Positions 36,386 to 45,555 are shown, numbered from the stretch's first letter. The stretch is DNA of 64,000 nt from Candidatus Nitrotoga arctica (GCF_918378365.1 NZ_OU912926.1:1550001-1614000), one strand, 5' to 3'. Made by a program: numbers and translations. The notes: generated by a model not told the origin, from the letters alone.

Positions 36386-37249
36386 ATGAATATTCAAATA
36401 ATATTGAATATTATTAAAGGCACTTTTTCAGCATGGATTGACGACAAGGCACCAAGCATGAGTACGGCACTTGCCTATTACACAGTGTTTTCGATTGCAC
36501 CCCTTCTATTGATTGTAATATCTATTGCAGGGCTAATTTTTGGGGCTGAAGTAGCAAGAGGAGAAATTTTTGCTCAGCTACAAAACTTAATGGGAAAAAC
36601 TGAGGCCCTAGCGGTGCAAGGCATGCTTGAAAGCGTTAGTAAGCCAACAGAAGGTGTAACTGCCACTATTATTGGCGTAGTTTTGCTGCTGATCGGTGCC
36701 ACTACAGTATTTGGCGAGTTACAGGACGATTTGGATAGGATATGGCGGGCCCCAAAAAGAACGGATGATGGTGGGATATTTGGATTAATTCGTACGCGCG
36801 TGCTGTCTTTTGGAATGATCTTGGGAATAGGTTTTTTGCTGATTGTTTCGCTTATATTCAGTGCGGTACTGGCTGCATTGGGAAAATGGTGGGCACCTAT
36901 ATTCGGCGGAATGGCACTTCTTGGGAATTTAATAAATGTCGCGTTAAGTTTTGTACTACTTACTTTTCCATTCGCAATGATCTACAAAATTATGCCGCGG
37001 GTTAATATAAATTGGCGTGATGTATGGATTGGTGCGGTAGTTACCGCGTTTCTGTTTACGATCGGCAAATTCTTGATCGGTTTTTATATTGGCAGAAGTG
37101 GTTTGGCTTCTGGATTTGGAGCGGCTGGATCGCTTGTTGTAGTTTTAGTATGGATTTATTACTCAGCTCAGATATTTTTAATGGGCGCGGAATTTACGAG
37201 GATTTACTCTTTTACATTGGGATCGCGCAAAGGTCAGCCCATAGAATAG
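36386..37249 (+). CDS. YihY/BrkB-family inner-membrane protein
   Basis: A 287-residue protein with about six membrane helices. Family marks are MSTALAYYTVFSIAPLLLIVISIAGLIFG at the start (shown in residues ~24-52), ELQDDLDRIWRAP and the C-terminal LVVVLVWIYYSAQIFLMGAEFTRIY. Function is unknown; the name virulence factor BrkB is historical. It is divergent from ku with a 298-base gap that shows no further gene. A TATATAAA near 36340 could be part of a promoter. Confidence 0.9.
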   Translation: MNIQIILNIIKGTFSAWIDDKAPSMSTALAYYTVFSIAPLLLIVISIAGLIFGAEVARGEIFAQLQNLMGKTEALAVQGMLESVSKPTEGVTATIIGVVLLLIGATTVFGELQDDLDRIWRAPKRTDDGGIFGLIRTRVLSFGMILGIGFLLIVSLIFSAVLAALGKWWAPIFGGMALLGNLINVALSFVLLTFPFAMIYKIMPRVNINWRDVWIGAVVTAFLFTIGKFLIGFYIGRSGLASGFGAAGSLVVVLVWIYYSAQIFLMGAEFTRIYSFTLGSRKGQPIE

Positions 37250-37503
37250 AAAGGATTTATCGGAAAAATGGCGTTTAGGTGGGATTTTGTGATTACCTAT
37301 TCCACTCACATTTACATTGCAGATGATCAACCAAGAATACCGTTTTTCGATAATGAGTTGCTCCTTTGCGCGAGTTGGCCATCGCATACATTTAGGCTTT
37401 GAAGCTTGATATTCCACCATCTAGGGAGTAATTGGATGCACATCCCGTCTTGAAAATTGAGTGTCTATCAAAAATACGAATCCTCGATCTAAGCTGCTTC
37501 GAA

Positions 37504-37793
37504 TTACCCTGTCTGGTGCCTGCACCACCTTTTGTATGCCTGGATAAAGGTAAGTGTATTCATATCCGGGTTGCCGATCTCCGCATAGTGCAATTTACTC
37601 GCAAGAAAGAGATTCCCTTACGCATTATCATTTGGACAAAGATGACCTTGGATTCAGTAGAAAGAGTCGAAAAGCTCTCGATGAAATCGATCTCGCTTTG
37701 GTTCAGTAAGTCGGAGGATCGTTCCTGTATCCAGGTTAAGACCCTATCGAAATTATTGAGATAATAGTAAGGATTTTCAAATGTACTTTTCAT
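37504..37793 (-). pseudogene. VRR-NUC/FAN1-like nuclease, frameshifted N-terminal remnant
   Basis: From ATG 37793 the minus strand reads NPYYYLNNFDRVLTWIQER, LLNQSEIDFIESFSTL and MRKGISFL, matching the start of bacterial VRR-NUC (FAN1-like) nucleases. After that the family pattern FRxSKLxYxEIGN continues in another frame as SKLHYAEIGN and ends at 37504. The nuclease domain is missing. The intact family member would be around 550 residues, so this is a decayed gene downstream of umuC. Confidence 0.6.
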
Positions 37794-37852
37794 TGAAATC
37801 TATACAACGGGCTAATATTTTCTCTCGATAAACATCTATTGGATTCTTAGTA

Positions 37853-39127
37853 CTACTCCACGATCAGTAATTCAGACCAGTCTGTAGTGTAATTTGGAGA
37901 CTGCCGCTCATTACGCATAGCCCAGCGATGCTTTAAACCAGCTGCGGCTAAAGTTACGCTCCCCTTACCCATTTTTTGATTGATCGCATCTAGAGTTCGC
38001 ATCATATTGTCGGACTTTGTCTGTTTGTCTATGTCATCAAACAGGGTGGCTTGAATCGATCCTTTGCTCTGTAATCCCATCAACACCACGCCGCTTTTCT
38101 TGTAGTGAAAGCCACTGCGATAAATTTCCTTCAAGCCCTTGATCGCAGCATCGACGAGTTCCATCGTGTCGTCGCTGGGTTGATTCAATTGCACGATGGT
38201 CGAGCCAGTATATTGAGGGGCGTCTTCCTTGAACGCATTGGTATAGATATAAACCGAAATGCTGGCAGCAACCGAACCGTCTTGCCGGAGCTTTTCGGCT
38301 GCTCGACTGGTGAAGTAGGCAATAGATTCTGACAAGTCATCTAATCCCGTTATCATAGTCCCGAAGGAGCGAGAAACAATGATCTGTTGTCGTGGCTTTG
38401 CTACTTCTTCCATTTGGATACAAGAGATGCCGTTGAGCTCCTGTACGGTGCGTTCCAGCACGATGGAAAATTGACTACGAATTCTTTTAAGATTGGCCGT
38501 GCGCAGGTCTTCGATAGTCTTGATTCTCATGGCAAGGAGCCCCTCGGAGATGCGTCTCCCGACTCCCCATACTTCTCTCACTGAAATACTCGCAAAGAGC
38601 GCACTGCGCTCAGCATCATTCAACTGCCCAAAGTCGCACACGCCATCCTCTCCCACCAATTCCATCTTGGCGCAATAATTGGCCAGCTTGGCCAGCGTCT
38701 TCGTATCAGCGATACCAACACAGACGGGAAGGCCAAGACTGCGCAGAACCGTTTTTCGTATCTTCTGCCCGTAAGCCACCAGTGAATGTGGCTCAATGAC
38801 CTCTAGATCAAGAAAAGATTCGTCTATTGAATAGATTTCCTGGCGTGGCGCGAATGTGGAAAGAATGGACATGAAGCGCTTGGACATGTCGTCGTAGAGT
38901 GTATAGTTACTTGAGAACGCAACGATGCCATTTTGTTTGGCCAATTTTTCCATTTTGAACCACGGCGCGCACATCCTGACGCCAAGCGCTTTTGCTTCAT
39001 TTGAACGAGAGATGATGCAGCCATCGTTATTGGACAGCACCACGACCGGCTTGCCGTTCAGTTTTGGCTGAAAGACACGCTCGCAGGAGACGTAAAAATT
39101 ATTACAATCGATGAGGGCGAAGGGCAT
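37853..39127 (-). CDS. umuC: DNA polymerase V catalytic subunit UmuC
   Basis: A 424-residue Y-family polymerase, full length. Palm residues are in ALIDCNNFYVSCERVF and SIDESFLDL (residues ~98-106, metal-binding Asp-Glu); GIADTKTLAKLAN and VWGVGRR follow in the thumb. A C-terminal little-finger and UmuC-specific tail end at residue 424. UmuC with processed UmuD makes the error-prone polymerase V. It starts 8 bases after umuD. Confidence 0.97.
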   Translation of the reverse strand: MPFALIDCNNFYVSCERVFQPKLNGKPVVVLSNNDGCIISRSNEAKALGVRMCAPWFKMEKLAKQNGIVAFSSNYTLYDDMSKRFMSILSTFAPRQEIYSIDESFLDLEVIEPHSLVAYGQKIRKTVLRSLGLPVCVGIADTKTLAKLANYCAKMELVGEDGVCDFGQLNDAERSALFASISVREVWGVGRRISEGLLAMRIKTIEDLRTANLKRIRSQFSIVLERTVQELNGISCIQMEEVAKPRQQIIVSRSFGTMITGLDDLSESIAYFTSRAAEKLRQDGSVAASISVYIYTNAFKEDAPQYTGSTIVQLNQPSDDTMELVDAAIKGLKEIYRSGFHYKKSGVVLMGLQSKGSIQATLFDDIDKQTKSDNMMRTLDAINQKMGKGSVTLAAAGLKHRWAMRNERQSPNYTTDWSELLIVE

Positions 39128-39135
39128 GGGTTATG

Positions 39136-39741
39136 TCAATTAAAGCGCTTGATGGCTGAGGTTACGACACCCCAAATGAGCAGTTCCTGTCCATCTTGAA
39201 GTTCGATTGCCTTGAAACGTGGATTTTCTGGTTTAAGAATGGTCTTGTTGTCCCGCAGGACAAGGCGTTTTATCGTCAAGCCACCATCCACAATCGCGAT
39301 CACAATTTGCCCGGAAGTAGGTGTAATTGATTTGTCGACTACCAGCAAATCACCGTCATAAATGCCTGCACCAATCATGCTGTTGCCTTGAGCATGGACG
39401 AAGAAAGTTGCATCCTTCTTGCCAATAAGGTGCTCATCTAAACTTAGCCTTCCCTCAATATAATCATCAGCAGGAGAGGGGAAACCAGCTGCCACCTTAT
39501 GCCCAAACACCGGTAAGCGGATAGGTTGGCTGTCTAAGGTCGGATATAAGATATCGTTCTTGAAGCGTTTCTCAAGCCGTTGGGCTTTGCAGGAGGATAG
39601 AACATCCTTAACTGCACTGACTACGCTTTCGGGGATACGCATGAGCTTTGTATTTTCACCATAGGGACTTGAGCCGATTTTACGACCGGCACCCGGACGA
39701 GTGCCGCCGCGTGTGGGAAATTTTGAATCAGGTTGCTTCAT
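39136..39741 (-). CDS. umuD: UmuD with an N-terminal extension
   Basis: A 201-residue S24 protease. The self-cleavage site is Ala85-Gly86 (KVAAGFP), the nucleophile Ser121 (GNSM) and the base Lys158 (TIKRL). Spacings Gly-Ser 35 and Ser-Lys 37 equal those of E. coli UmuD. Unlike the 139-residue E. coli protein it has about 60 extra residues first, with a GGTRPGAGRK motif (residues 12-21) and a helical segment, possibly DNA-binding. The ATG at 39741 is used; an upstream in-frame ATG would add 26 residues over the control region. Cleaved by RecA-stimulated autolysis and partner of UmuC. Confidence 0.93.
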   Translation of the reverse strand: MKQPDSKFPTRGGTRPGAGRKIGSSPYGENTKLMRIPESVVSAVKDVLSSCKAQRLEKRFKNDILYPTLDSQPIRLPVFGHKVAAGFPSPADDYIEGRLSLDEHLIGKKDATFFVHAQGNSMIGAGIYDGDLLVVDKSITPTSGQIVIAIVDGGLTIKRLVLRDNKTILKPENPRFKAIELQDGQELLIWGVVTSAIKRFN

Positions 39742-39764
39742 ATGATTATCGTAACAATAATCAT
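39742..39764. promoter_or_regulatory. Dyad directly before the umuD start
   Basis: ATGATTAT-CGTAACA-ATAATCAT, perfect 8-base arms with 7-base spacer, ends one base before the umuD ATG. It is not a LexA box of the CTG-N10-CAG type. Its position suggests an operator or a hairpin over the ribosome binding region; no Shine-Dalgarno sequence is visible here. Confidence 0.5.
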
Positions 39765-39871
39765 GTAGTCGCGTCAAATGTTGCACGCATCGTGCTGTGG
39801 TATGGCTTTTCCTCATCATGCTCTACATTGCCAATACTTTTTTGTCGTTTAAGTAACTTAAAGTCCCAATT

Positions 39872-39885
39872 TTGTTCATGAACAA
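39872..39885. promoter_or_regulatory. Perfect 14-base palindrome between umuD and the higB-like gene
   Basis: TTGTTCATGAACAA reads the same on both strands. It lies 130 bases upstream of umuD and just upstream of the cassette promoter, so it could serve either direction. The binding protein is unknown. Confidence 0.45.
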
Positions 39886-39890
39886 TTAAT

Positions 39891-39949
39891 TCCCATATTG
39901 GGAGCTTGACAGTCATAATCAGGAAAGAGTATATTATCCCAAATTGGGA
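39891..39949 (+). promoter_or_regulatory. Promoter of the toxin-antitoxin cassette flanked by two identical-type dyads
   Basis: TTGACA (39906-39911), an 18-base spacer and TATATT (39930-39935) form a good sigma-70 promoter. TCCCA-TAT-TGGGA (39891-39903) lies directly before the -35 box and TCCCA-AAT-TGGGA (39937-39949) directly after the -10 box. Their centres are 46 bases apart. The helix-turn-helix of the second gene product is the likely ligand, giving autorepression as in other toxin-antitoxin operons. AAAGAGG then precedes the first ATG. Confidence 0.75.
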
Positions 39950-39960
39950 GAAAGAGGTCT

Positions 39961-40224
39961 ATGCGACTTATAGGGCGTGAAAAAATCCATCATCTTAAAG
40001 GTGCTGGTGAACAAATCGATAAATGGGCTCTAAATTGGACATCCGAAGTAATGAGCGCCCATTGGAAACTACCAGTTGATGTAATTACTCAGTTTCCTAA
40101 AGCTAGCGTTAAAGATGATGTTTTCTTCATATTCCCTGTTGGCGGCAACAAATGGACTATCCATGTGTTAGTTGCATTTTCACAAGGTATAGCCCTAATT
40201 ACAGATTTGAAAGCTAACTACTGA
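39961..40224 (+). CDS. HigB-like type II toxin
   Basis: An 87-residue protein resembling HigB of the RelE superfamily: basic start MRLIGREKIHHL, then AHWKLPVDVITQF, a beta segment FFIFPVGGNKWTIHVLVAF and LITDLKANY. HigB toxins cut mRNA on the ribosome. It is followed after 4 bases by a HigA-like antitoxin fusion. Family is recognised from order and pattern; catalytic residues in HigB-type toxins are poorly conserved. Confidence 0.75.
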   Translation: MRLIGREKIHHLKGAGEQIDKWALNWTSEVMSAHWKLPVDVITQFPKASVKDDVFFIFPVGGNKWTIHVLVAFSQGIALITDLKANY

Positions 40225-40228
40225 CCCC

Positions 40229-41446
40229 ATGATTACTAAAGTCATTCAAACCGAAAATCAATACCACGCTTACCTTGAAGAAATTCAAATGCTAATTTCA
40301 TTGGGCTCATCTCTCAATTCTGAACAAAAAGATAAGCTTGAGTTGTTATCAGTTTTAATTGAAACATATGAAAATACTAAGTATCCAGTTGAGTCTCCAA
40401 ACCCTATTGATGCAATCCTCTTTCGCATGAGTGAGAAAGGTTTGAAACAAGCTGATCTTGTTCAGTATTTTGGTACTAGCAGCCGAGTTTCAGAGGTATT
40501 AGGAGGAAAACGCCCTCTTACAGTTCAAATGATTCGTGCGTTATCCATTGGTCTTGGAATTTCCGCGGATGTTCTTATCGGACTATCAATGCCTAATACA
40601 GCCGTGACCAATAATGCGATTGACTGGTCAAAATTTCCCATCAAAGAAATGGCAAAACGCGGCTGGCTGAGTAATCTCATGGGAAAAACGAAGACGTCAG
40701 CTGAAGATGTGATAAGAAATTATATATTAGATGCGGGGCTACAGTTTGGTGCGGCATCTTTCCGCAAAACATTAGTAGGAGCAGCAGAGTCCCCTACTAC
40801 GCGCTATGCCCTTTATGCATGGTTAGCTAGGGTTATACAAAAGGCACGAAATAAGAAATCATCACTCGGCATATTTGATAGAGAGAAATTATCTGCCAAT
40901 TTCTTACGGGAATTAGCTCAACTTAGTTGGTCAGTTAGCGGACCTCTTCTTGCTGTCGAGTACTTAGAAAACCATGGCATTGCAGTGATTATCGAGCCTC
41001 ATTTAAAGGGAACATTACTTGATGGCGCGGCATTGAAAGATTTGGATGGCACTCCCATAATCGGCCTGACCCTGAGACATGATCGGTTAGACAACTTTTG
41101 GTTTACCTTGCTCCATGAAGTGGCTCATATTTGGAAGCATGTTGATAAAGATGATGCTTTTCTAGACGATTTAGATGCTTCATCAGATGATAGACGCGAA
41201 GCAGAGGCCAATCGGCTATCTAGGGAGGCATTTATCCCTCGGCTTATATGGAAACGAAGTGATGCTTTCATTTCACCCAGCAAAGAGTCTATTGATAAGT
41301 TATCTCGTGAATTAAAAATCCATCCTGCCATAATTGCAGGCCGCTTGCGGAGAGAAACCGGTAATTTTCAGCATTTCAATGATCTAGTCGGACATGGACT
41401 AGTCAAAAATATGTTTCTTATAACTTCAACTGAAAGCGATGCTTAA
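40229..41446 (+). CDS. HigA-like antitoxin fused to an ImmA/IrrE metallopeptidase
   Basis: A 405-residue protein. Residues ~60-115 are an XRE helix-turn-helix of HigA type (FRMSEKGLKQADLVQYFG, RVSEVLGGKRPLT). Residues ~235-350 are an ImmA/IrrE peptidase with HEVAH (residues 296-300) and a downstream Glu in EAEANRLSREAFIP. ImmA-type enzymes cleave XRE repressors, so one chain combines repressor and protease. It could cut itself or release the toxin upon a signal. Four bases separate it from the toxin gene and its end overlaps the next gene. Confidence 0.85.
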   Translation: MITKVIQTENQYHAYLEEIQMLISLGSSLNSEQKDKLELLSVLIETYENTKYPVESPNPIDAILFRMSEKGLKQADLVQYFGTSSRVSEVLGGKRPLTVQMIRALSIGLGISADVLIGLSMPNTAVTNNAIDWSKFPIKEMAKRGWLSNLMGKTKTSAEDVIRNYILDAGLQFGAASFRKTLVGAAESPTTRYALYAWLARVIQKARNKKSSLGIFDREKLSANFLRELAQLSWSVSGPLLAVEYLENHGIAVIIEPHLKGTLLDGAALKDLDGTPIIGLTLRHDRLDNFWFTLLHEVAHIWKHVDKDDAFLDDLDASSDDRREAEANRLSREAFIPRLIWKRSDAFISPSKESIDKLSRELKIHPAIIAGRLRRETGNFQHFNDLVGHGLVKNMFLITSTESDA

Positions 41447-42578
41447 AATGATCCCCATCTATCTCCCAATATTAAAAGCCAAGCCTGGTGAGTTTGAAGC
41501 AATCTCACAATTATCAAAGCGCACCGCCGACAAGACCTTGCCATTTTTTGAAATTAGTAGAATGGGAGAGAAAATTCGTGAAGCAAAGCGATTTAAAAAC
41601 TCAGATGCGGTGACATGTAAATATCTTGATGAAATAGCCCAAAAAATTTCTGATGTATGGAGTGGCAGAGCTGCTTTGATCGATGCATACCAGTGGCCCG
41701 CACATTCGACAACTGAAAGCGGCGAGCATATTCTCACGTACATCTATGCCGAGTTAAAGTCACTTGGAGTTGATGTGATTCCAGTTATTGGTTATGACAG
41801 ATGGGATAGCAAACCTTATCGGCTCGCGATGCAAGGCTGTAAAGTAGATAAAGATGATTATGTTTGTCTTCGCTTAGACTCACATGCAATCGAAGATTCT
41901 GCGGAACCAGAATTCTTTGAGGAGCAAATATTGAATATTTTAAACGACCTTAGCTTGGAGCCTGAGCGTTGCGGGGTACTGATAGATTTTGGTGAAGTTT
42001 TTTCTTCTCCATTGGAGGACTTGGTTGACAAAGCAAATGGCATTATTGATTTACTGAGAGGCAGGGGATTTAAGTTCTTTTGCACCGCAGGTTGTTCATT
42101 GCCGACGAGTATTGATAAGGCAGTAAAGAAAAACAACTCGACTGGCAATATCATGCGTAAGGAAATGCTGCTCTGGCAGACTATGAGGAAAGAATATCCA
42201 AAATTAAATTGGTTATTTAGTGACTACGGAATACGTGGGCCGAATATGGTTGAAGATGTTATTGCTCAGCACGCCAACGGAAAGATTCGTTATGCCACAG
42301 CCCTAAGCTATTTTATCGCGCGGGGGCACTCTATGAAATTGGGAAACAAAGGGGCGCAGATGTATGAGCTCGCAAATATCATAGTCGAATCACCTTGCTA
42401 TATGGGTAAGGATTTTAGCTGGGGTGACTTTAGAATTTTAGAATGCAGTAGGGAAAAGTTTCGTGGCAATTCGACACAGTGGATTGGAATTGACACTAAT
42501 CACCATATAACTTGGATCATCGCTGAAGTAACTGAATTTGAGATTTCGCATATTATTTCAGCTTCTATGGCAACTTAG
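41439..42578 (+). CDS. Beta-family protein (third gene of the cassette)
   Basis: A 379-residue protein starting MLKMIPIYLPILKAKPGEFEA; the IPILKxKxGE opening is the mark of the beta protein family, seen beside restriction, phage-defence and toxin-antitoxin genes and of unknown activity. Its first ATG overlaps the end of the HigA-ImmA gene by 8 bases; ATG 41448, just after that stop, is the alternative. No membrane segment. The likely barrel fold has conserved-looking acidic residues (VLIDFGEVF, residues ~182-190). Composition matches the two upstream genes. Confidence 0.75.
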   Translation: MLKMIPIYLPILKAKPGEFEAISQLSKRTADKTLPFFEISRMGEKIREAKRFKNSDAVTCKYLDEIAQKISDVWSGRAALIDAYQWPAHSTTESGEHILTYIYAELKSLGVDVIPVIGYDRWDSKPYRLAMQGCKVDKDDYVCLRLDSHAIEDSAEPEFFEEQILNILNDLSLEPERCGVLIDFGEVFSSPLEDLVDKANGIIDLLRGRGFKFFCTAGCSLPTSIDKAVKKNNSTGNIMRKEMLLWQTMRKEYPKLNWLFSDYGIRGPNMVEDVIAQHANGKIRYATALSYFIARGHSMKLGNKGAQMYELANIIVESPCYMGKDFSWGDFRILECSREKFRGNSTQWIGIDTNHHITWIIAEVTEFEISHIISASMAT

Positions 42579-42802
42579 GTACAGAGATTGGTCATAATGA
42601 ATTCTGCCTGACTAGCGGCCGGTTGGTTCTGCCATTAAAGCTGCCAACCATTCGGAATGCCAAGCGTATTTGATCGTGAATTTATAAATTATATTTTCAG
42701 AAAAGTATATCAACCCGATTGAATCGGAACAATGTTCAGTTACTCAGATTCACAACCCTTTGTTCAGACTCATTTACGAATTGGAAAATACTGGAGAGTT
42801 TT

Positions 42803-43135
42803 ATGTCACAAGGTTTGTGTACATCATGCGGCCATATAGGTGAGACGAAAACTATAGCGAAAGGCAGCACCGATACCGAAATCATCCTCTGGTTTTGTTT
42901 TTTGATTCCGGGCTTGATTTATTCAGTTTGGCGTTTCCGTTCCCGGCATGAAATATGCCTAATCTGTGATCAAGCAACAATTATTCCGGCTGACTCTCCC
43001 AAAGCTCAGCAAATCATTCGCGAGAATCGTGCAAAACAGGTTGTCGTCGAAATCCCGGATTTCAGACCGCCATCGAAAGCAGCTATTGGAGCAGGTAGGG
43101 TGGTTGGACGTTTCGTCGGTCGTTTACTCAAATGA
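42803..43135 (+). CDS. Small membrane zinc-ribbon protein, LITAF-like layout
   Basis: A 110-residue protein with CTSC (residues 6-9), a hydrophobic segment at 28-43 and CLIC (residues 52-55), then a basic tail ending in GRVVGRFVGRLLK. Two CxxC pairs on either side of a hydrophobic stretch resemble the LITAF layout of monotopic membrane zinc proteins. ATG 42803 has GGAGAG before it; a longer frame to 42719 has no ribosome binding site. Function is unknown. It lies 224 bases after the beta gene and 35 before ppsA. Confidence 0.65.
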   Translation: MSQGLCTSCGHIGETKTIAKGSTDTEIILWFCFLIPGLIYSVWRFRSRHEICLICDQATIIPADSPKAQQIIRENRAKQVVVEIPDFRPPSKAAIGAGRVVGRFVGRLLK

Positions 43136-43170
43136 CCCCCATCTAGCCAGTCTGTTGAGTGGAGAAAAGT

Positions 43171-45555
43171 ATGGAACAGCAACAGTATATCGTGTGGCTT
43201 GAGGCATTGCGTATGAGCGATGTGGCCAAGGTGGGCGGCAAGAATGCGTCGCTTGGAGAAATGATCAGCCAGCTTGCCCATCTTGGTGTGCGTGTGCCGG
43301 GTGGCTTTGCTACCACGGCCGCAGCCTATCGTGATTTCCTCGCGCAGAGTGATTTGGATAAGCGCATTCGCGCAGTGCTCGACAATCTTGCTGTGACCGA
43401 TGTGACCGCGCTGGCTGAGGTTGGTAGCCGGATACGCCAGTGGATTGTGGACACGCCTTTGCCGCCGCGTTTGGAAAGTGAAGTTCGCGACGCTTATGGA
43501 AAGATGCAGGCCGAAGCGGGTGTGGATATTTCCTGGGCCATTCGTTCCTCTGCCACGGCAGAAGATTTGCCGGACGCTTCGTTCGCCGGGCAGCAGGAAA
43601 CTTTTCTCAATATTCATGGCGTGGATCATGTCTTGTCAGCTATTAAGCAGGTGTTCGCTTCGCTGTATAACGATCGTGCTATTGCCTACCGTGTTCATCA
43701 GGGATTTAAACATCAGGATGTGGCATTGTCGGCAGGCGTACAGCGAATGGTGCGCAGCGATGTAGGCGCAAGCGGCGTGATGTTTACGCTGGATACTGAG
43801 TCTGGTTTTGAACAGGCGGTACTCATCACTTCCGCATACGGGTTGGGCGAGACGGTAGTACAAGGTGCGGTCAATCCGGACGAATTTTATGTGTACAAGC
43901 CTGCATTAAAGCAAGGTAAAGCTGCAGTGATCAGCCGTAATCTTGGTGGCAAGGCGATTAAAATGATATTCGGTGCAGGACACGAAACTGGGCGTTCCGT
44001 TCTCACGGTGGAGGTTCCGCTGGCTGAGAGTCAGCGCTTCTCCATTACCGACGCAGAGGTGGAAGAGTTGGCGCGATATGGGCTGATCATTGAGCAACAT
44101 TATGGTCGCGCGATGGATATCGAGTGGGGCAAGGATGGGTTGGATGGCAAGCTCTATATATTGCAGGCACGGCCGGAGACGGTGCAGTCGCATGAAACTC
44201 AAGGCAAGCTAAGGCGTTATCGGTTAAAGCAACAGTCCCAAATATTGGTCAGCGGACGTGCCGTCGGGCAACGTATTGGCAGCGGCCCGGTATGCTTGGT
44301 AGCGGATGCCAGCAAGATGAACCAAGTGCAGCCAGGTGATGTCCTGGTAACGGATATGACCGACCCTGACTGGGAGCCGGTAATGAAGCGCGCGTCGGCG
44401 ATTGTCACCAACCGAGGCGGGCGTACCTGTCATGCGGCCATTGTGGCGCGCGAACTCGGTATTCCGGCAGTAGTGGGATGCGGCGATGCAACGCAAATTC
44501 TTAAACCTGGCGATGCAGTGACAGTTTCTTGTGCCGAGGGAGATGTCGGCAAGGTGTATCAGGGCATGCTCGACATTGAGGTGTCGGATTTAGCGCTGGA
44601 TGAAATGCCGACCCCGCCAATTAAAATCAGTCTGAACGTGGCGAACCCCGAACTGGCGTTTGAGTCCAGCCGTCTGCCCAATGCGGGCGTGGGGCTGGCG
44701 CGGCTGGAATTTATCATCGCACGGATGATAGGTGTACATCCTAAAGTGGTGCTTGACTATCCCAATTTGTCAGCGGAGTTAAAAGGGCAGGTGGAGGCAA
44801 AGACCGCGGGTTATGCCACGCCGGTAGATTTTTATGTTGAGAAGTTGGCCGAAGGCATCGCCATGCTGGGCGCGGCCTTCGCACCTAAACCGGTGATCGT
44901 TCGCTTTTCAGATTTCAAGTCCAACGAATATTCCAGCTTGCTCGGCGGTACGCTATACGAGCCGAATGAAGAGAATCCGATGATCGGTTTACGCGGTGCC
45001 TCACGTTACATTGTCGACAGCTTCCGCGATTGTTTTGCGCTGGAGTGCCGTGCCATACGCCGGGTACGCGATGAAATCGGGCTGACCAATATAGAAGTGA
45101 TGATTCCCTTTGTACGCACGCTGGATGAAGCTGAGCTGGTGATAAAAGAACTGGCTGAAAATGGCTTGCGACGGGGCGAGAACGGCCTGCGTGTGATAAT
45201 GATGTGCGAGATACCTTCCAACGCTTTGCTGGCCGAGCAGTTCCTGGAGTATTTCGATGGTTTCTCCATCGGCTCAAATGACATGACCCAGCTTACTTTA
45301 GGTATAGATCGTGAATCGGGGCTGATAGCGGGGGCATTTGATGAGCGCAACCCGGCAGTGAAAGTGTTGCTCAGCATGGCGATTCAGGCATGCCGCAAGG
45401 CCAATAAATACATCGGCATCTGTGGGCAGGGCCCGTCCGATCATCCTGATTTGGCGCAGTGGCTGGTAGAGCAGGGTATTGAGGCAGTTTCGTTGAATCC
45501 GGATACCGTAGTAGAAACATGGCTATATCTGGCAGATCAGTCAGCTAAAAAATAA
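43171..45555 (+). CDS. ppsA: Phosphoenolpyruvate synthase PpsA
   Basis: A 794-residue protein of normal length. [12 protein letters not shown] at the start and [24 protein letters not shown] mark the ATP-grasp domain. The phospho-carrier His is in [21 protein letters not shown] (shown by GRTCHAA, residues ~416-422). The C-terminal PEP-binding barrel has [17 protein letters not shown] and GICGQGPSD with its Cys. It makes PEP from pyruvate and ATP in gluconeogenesis. ATG 43171 is preferred because GGAGAAA precedes it. The regulator ppsR is not adjacent. Confidence 0.96.
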   Translation: MEQQQYIVWLEALRMSDVAKVGGKNASLGEMISQLAHLGVRVPGGFATTAAAYRDFLAQSDLDKRIRAVLDNLAVTDVTALAEVGSRIRQWIVDTPLPPRLESEVRDAYGKMQAEAGVDISWAIRSSATAEDLPDASFAGQQETFLNIHGVDHVLSAIKQVFASLYNDRAIAYRVHQGFKHQDVALSAGVQRMVRSDVGASGVMFTLDTESGFEQAVLITSAYGLGETVVQGAVNPDEFYVYKPALKQGKAAVISRNLGGKAIKMIFGAGHETGRSVLTVEVPLAESQRFSITDAEVEELARYGLIIEQHYGRAMDIEWGKDGLDGKLYILQARPETVQSHETQGKLRRYRLKQQSQILVSGRAVGQRIGSGPVCLVADASKMNQVQPGDVLVTDMTDPDWEPVMKRASAIVTNRGGRTCHAAIVARELGIPAVVGCGDATQILKPGDAVTVSCAEGDVGKVYQGMLDIEVSDLALDEMPTPPIKISLNVANPELAFESSRLPNAGVGLARLEFIIARMIGVHPKVVLDYPNLSAELKGQVEAKTAGYATPVDFYVEKLAEGIAMLGAAFAPKPVIVRFSDFKSNEYSSLLGGTLYEPNEENPMIGLRGASRYIVDSFRDCFALECRAIRRVRDEIGLTNIEVMIPFVRTLDEAELVIKELAENGLRRGENGLRVIMMCEIPSNALLAEQFLEYFDGFSIGSNDMTQLTLGIDRESGLIAGAFDERNPAVKVLLSMAIQACRKANKYIGICGQGPSDHPDLAQWLVEQGIEAVSLNPDTVVETWLYLADQSAKK

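Noticed and set aside
37432..37764. Plus-strand frame of 110 codons
   Set aside because: Antisense to the VRR-NUC remnant, which matches a known family.
39736..39960. LexA box for umuDC
   Set aside because: CTG-TGGTATGG near 39795 resembles the left half only; the right half CAG is missing at the required spacing.
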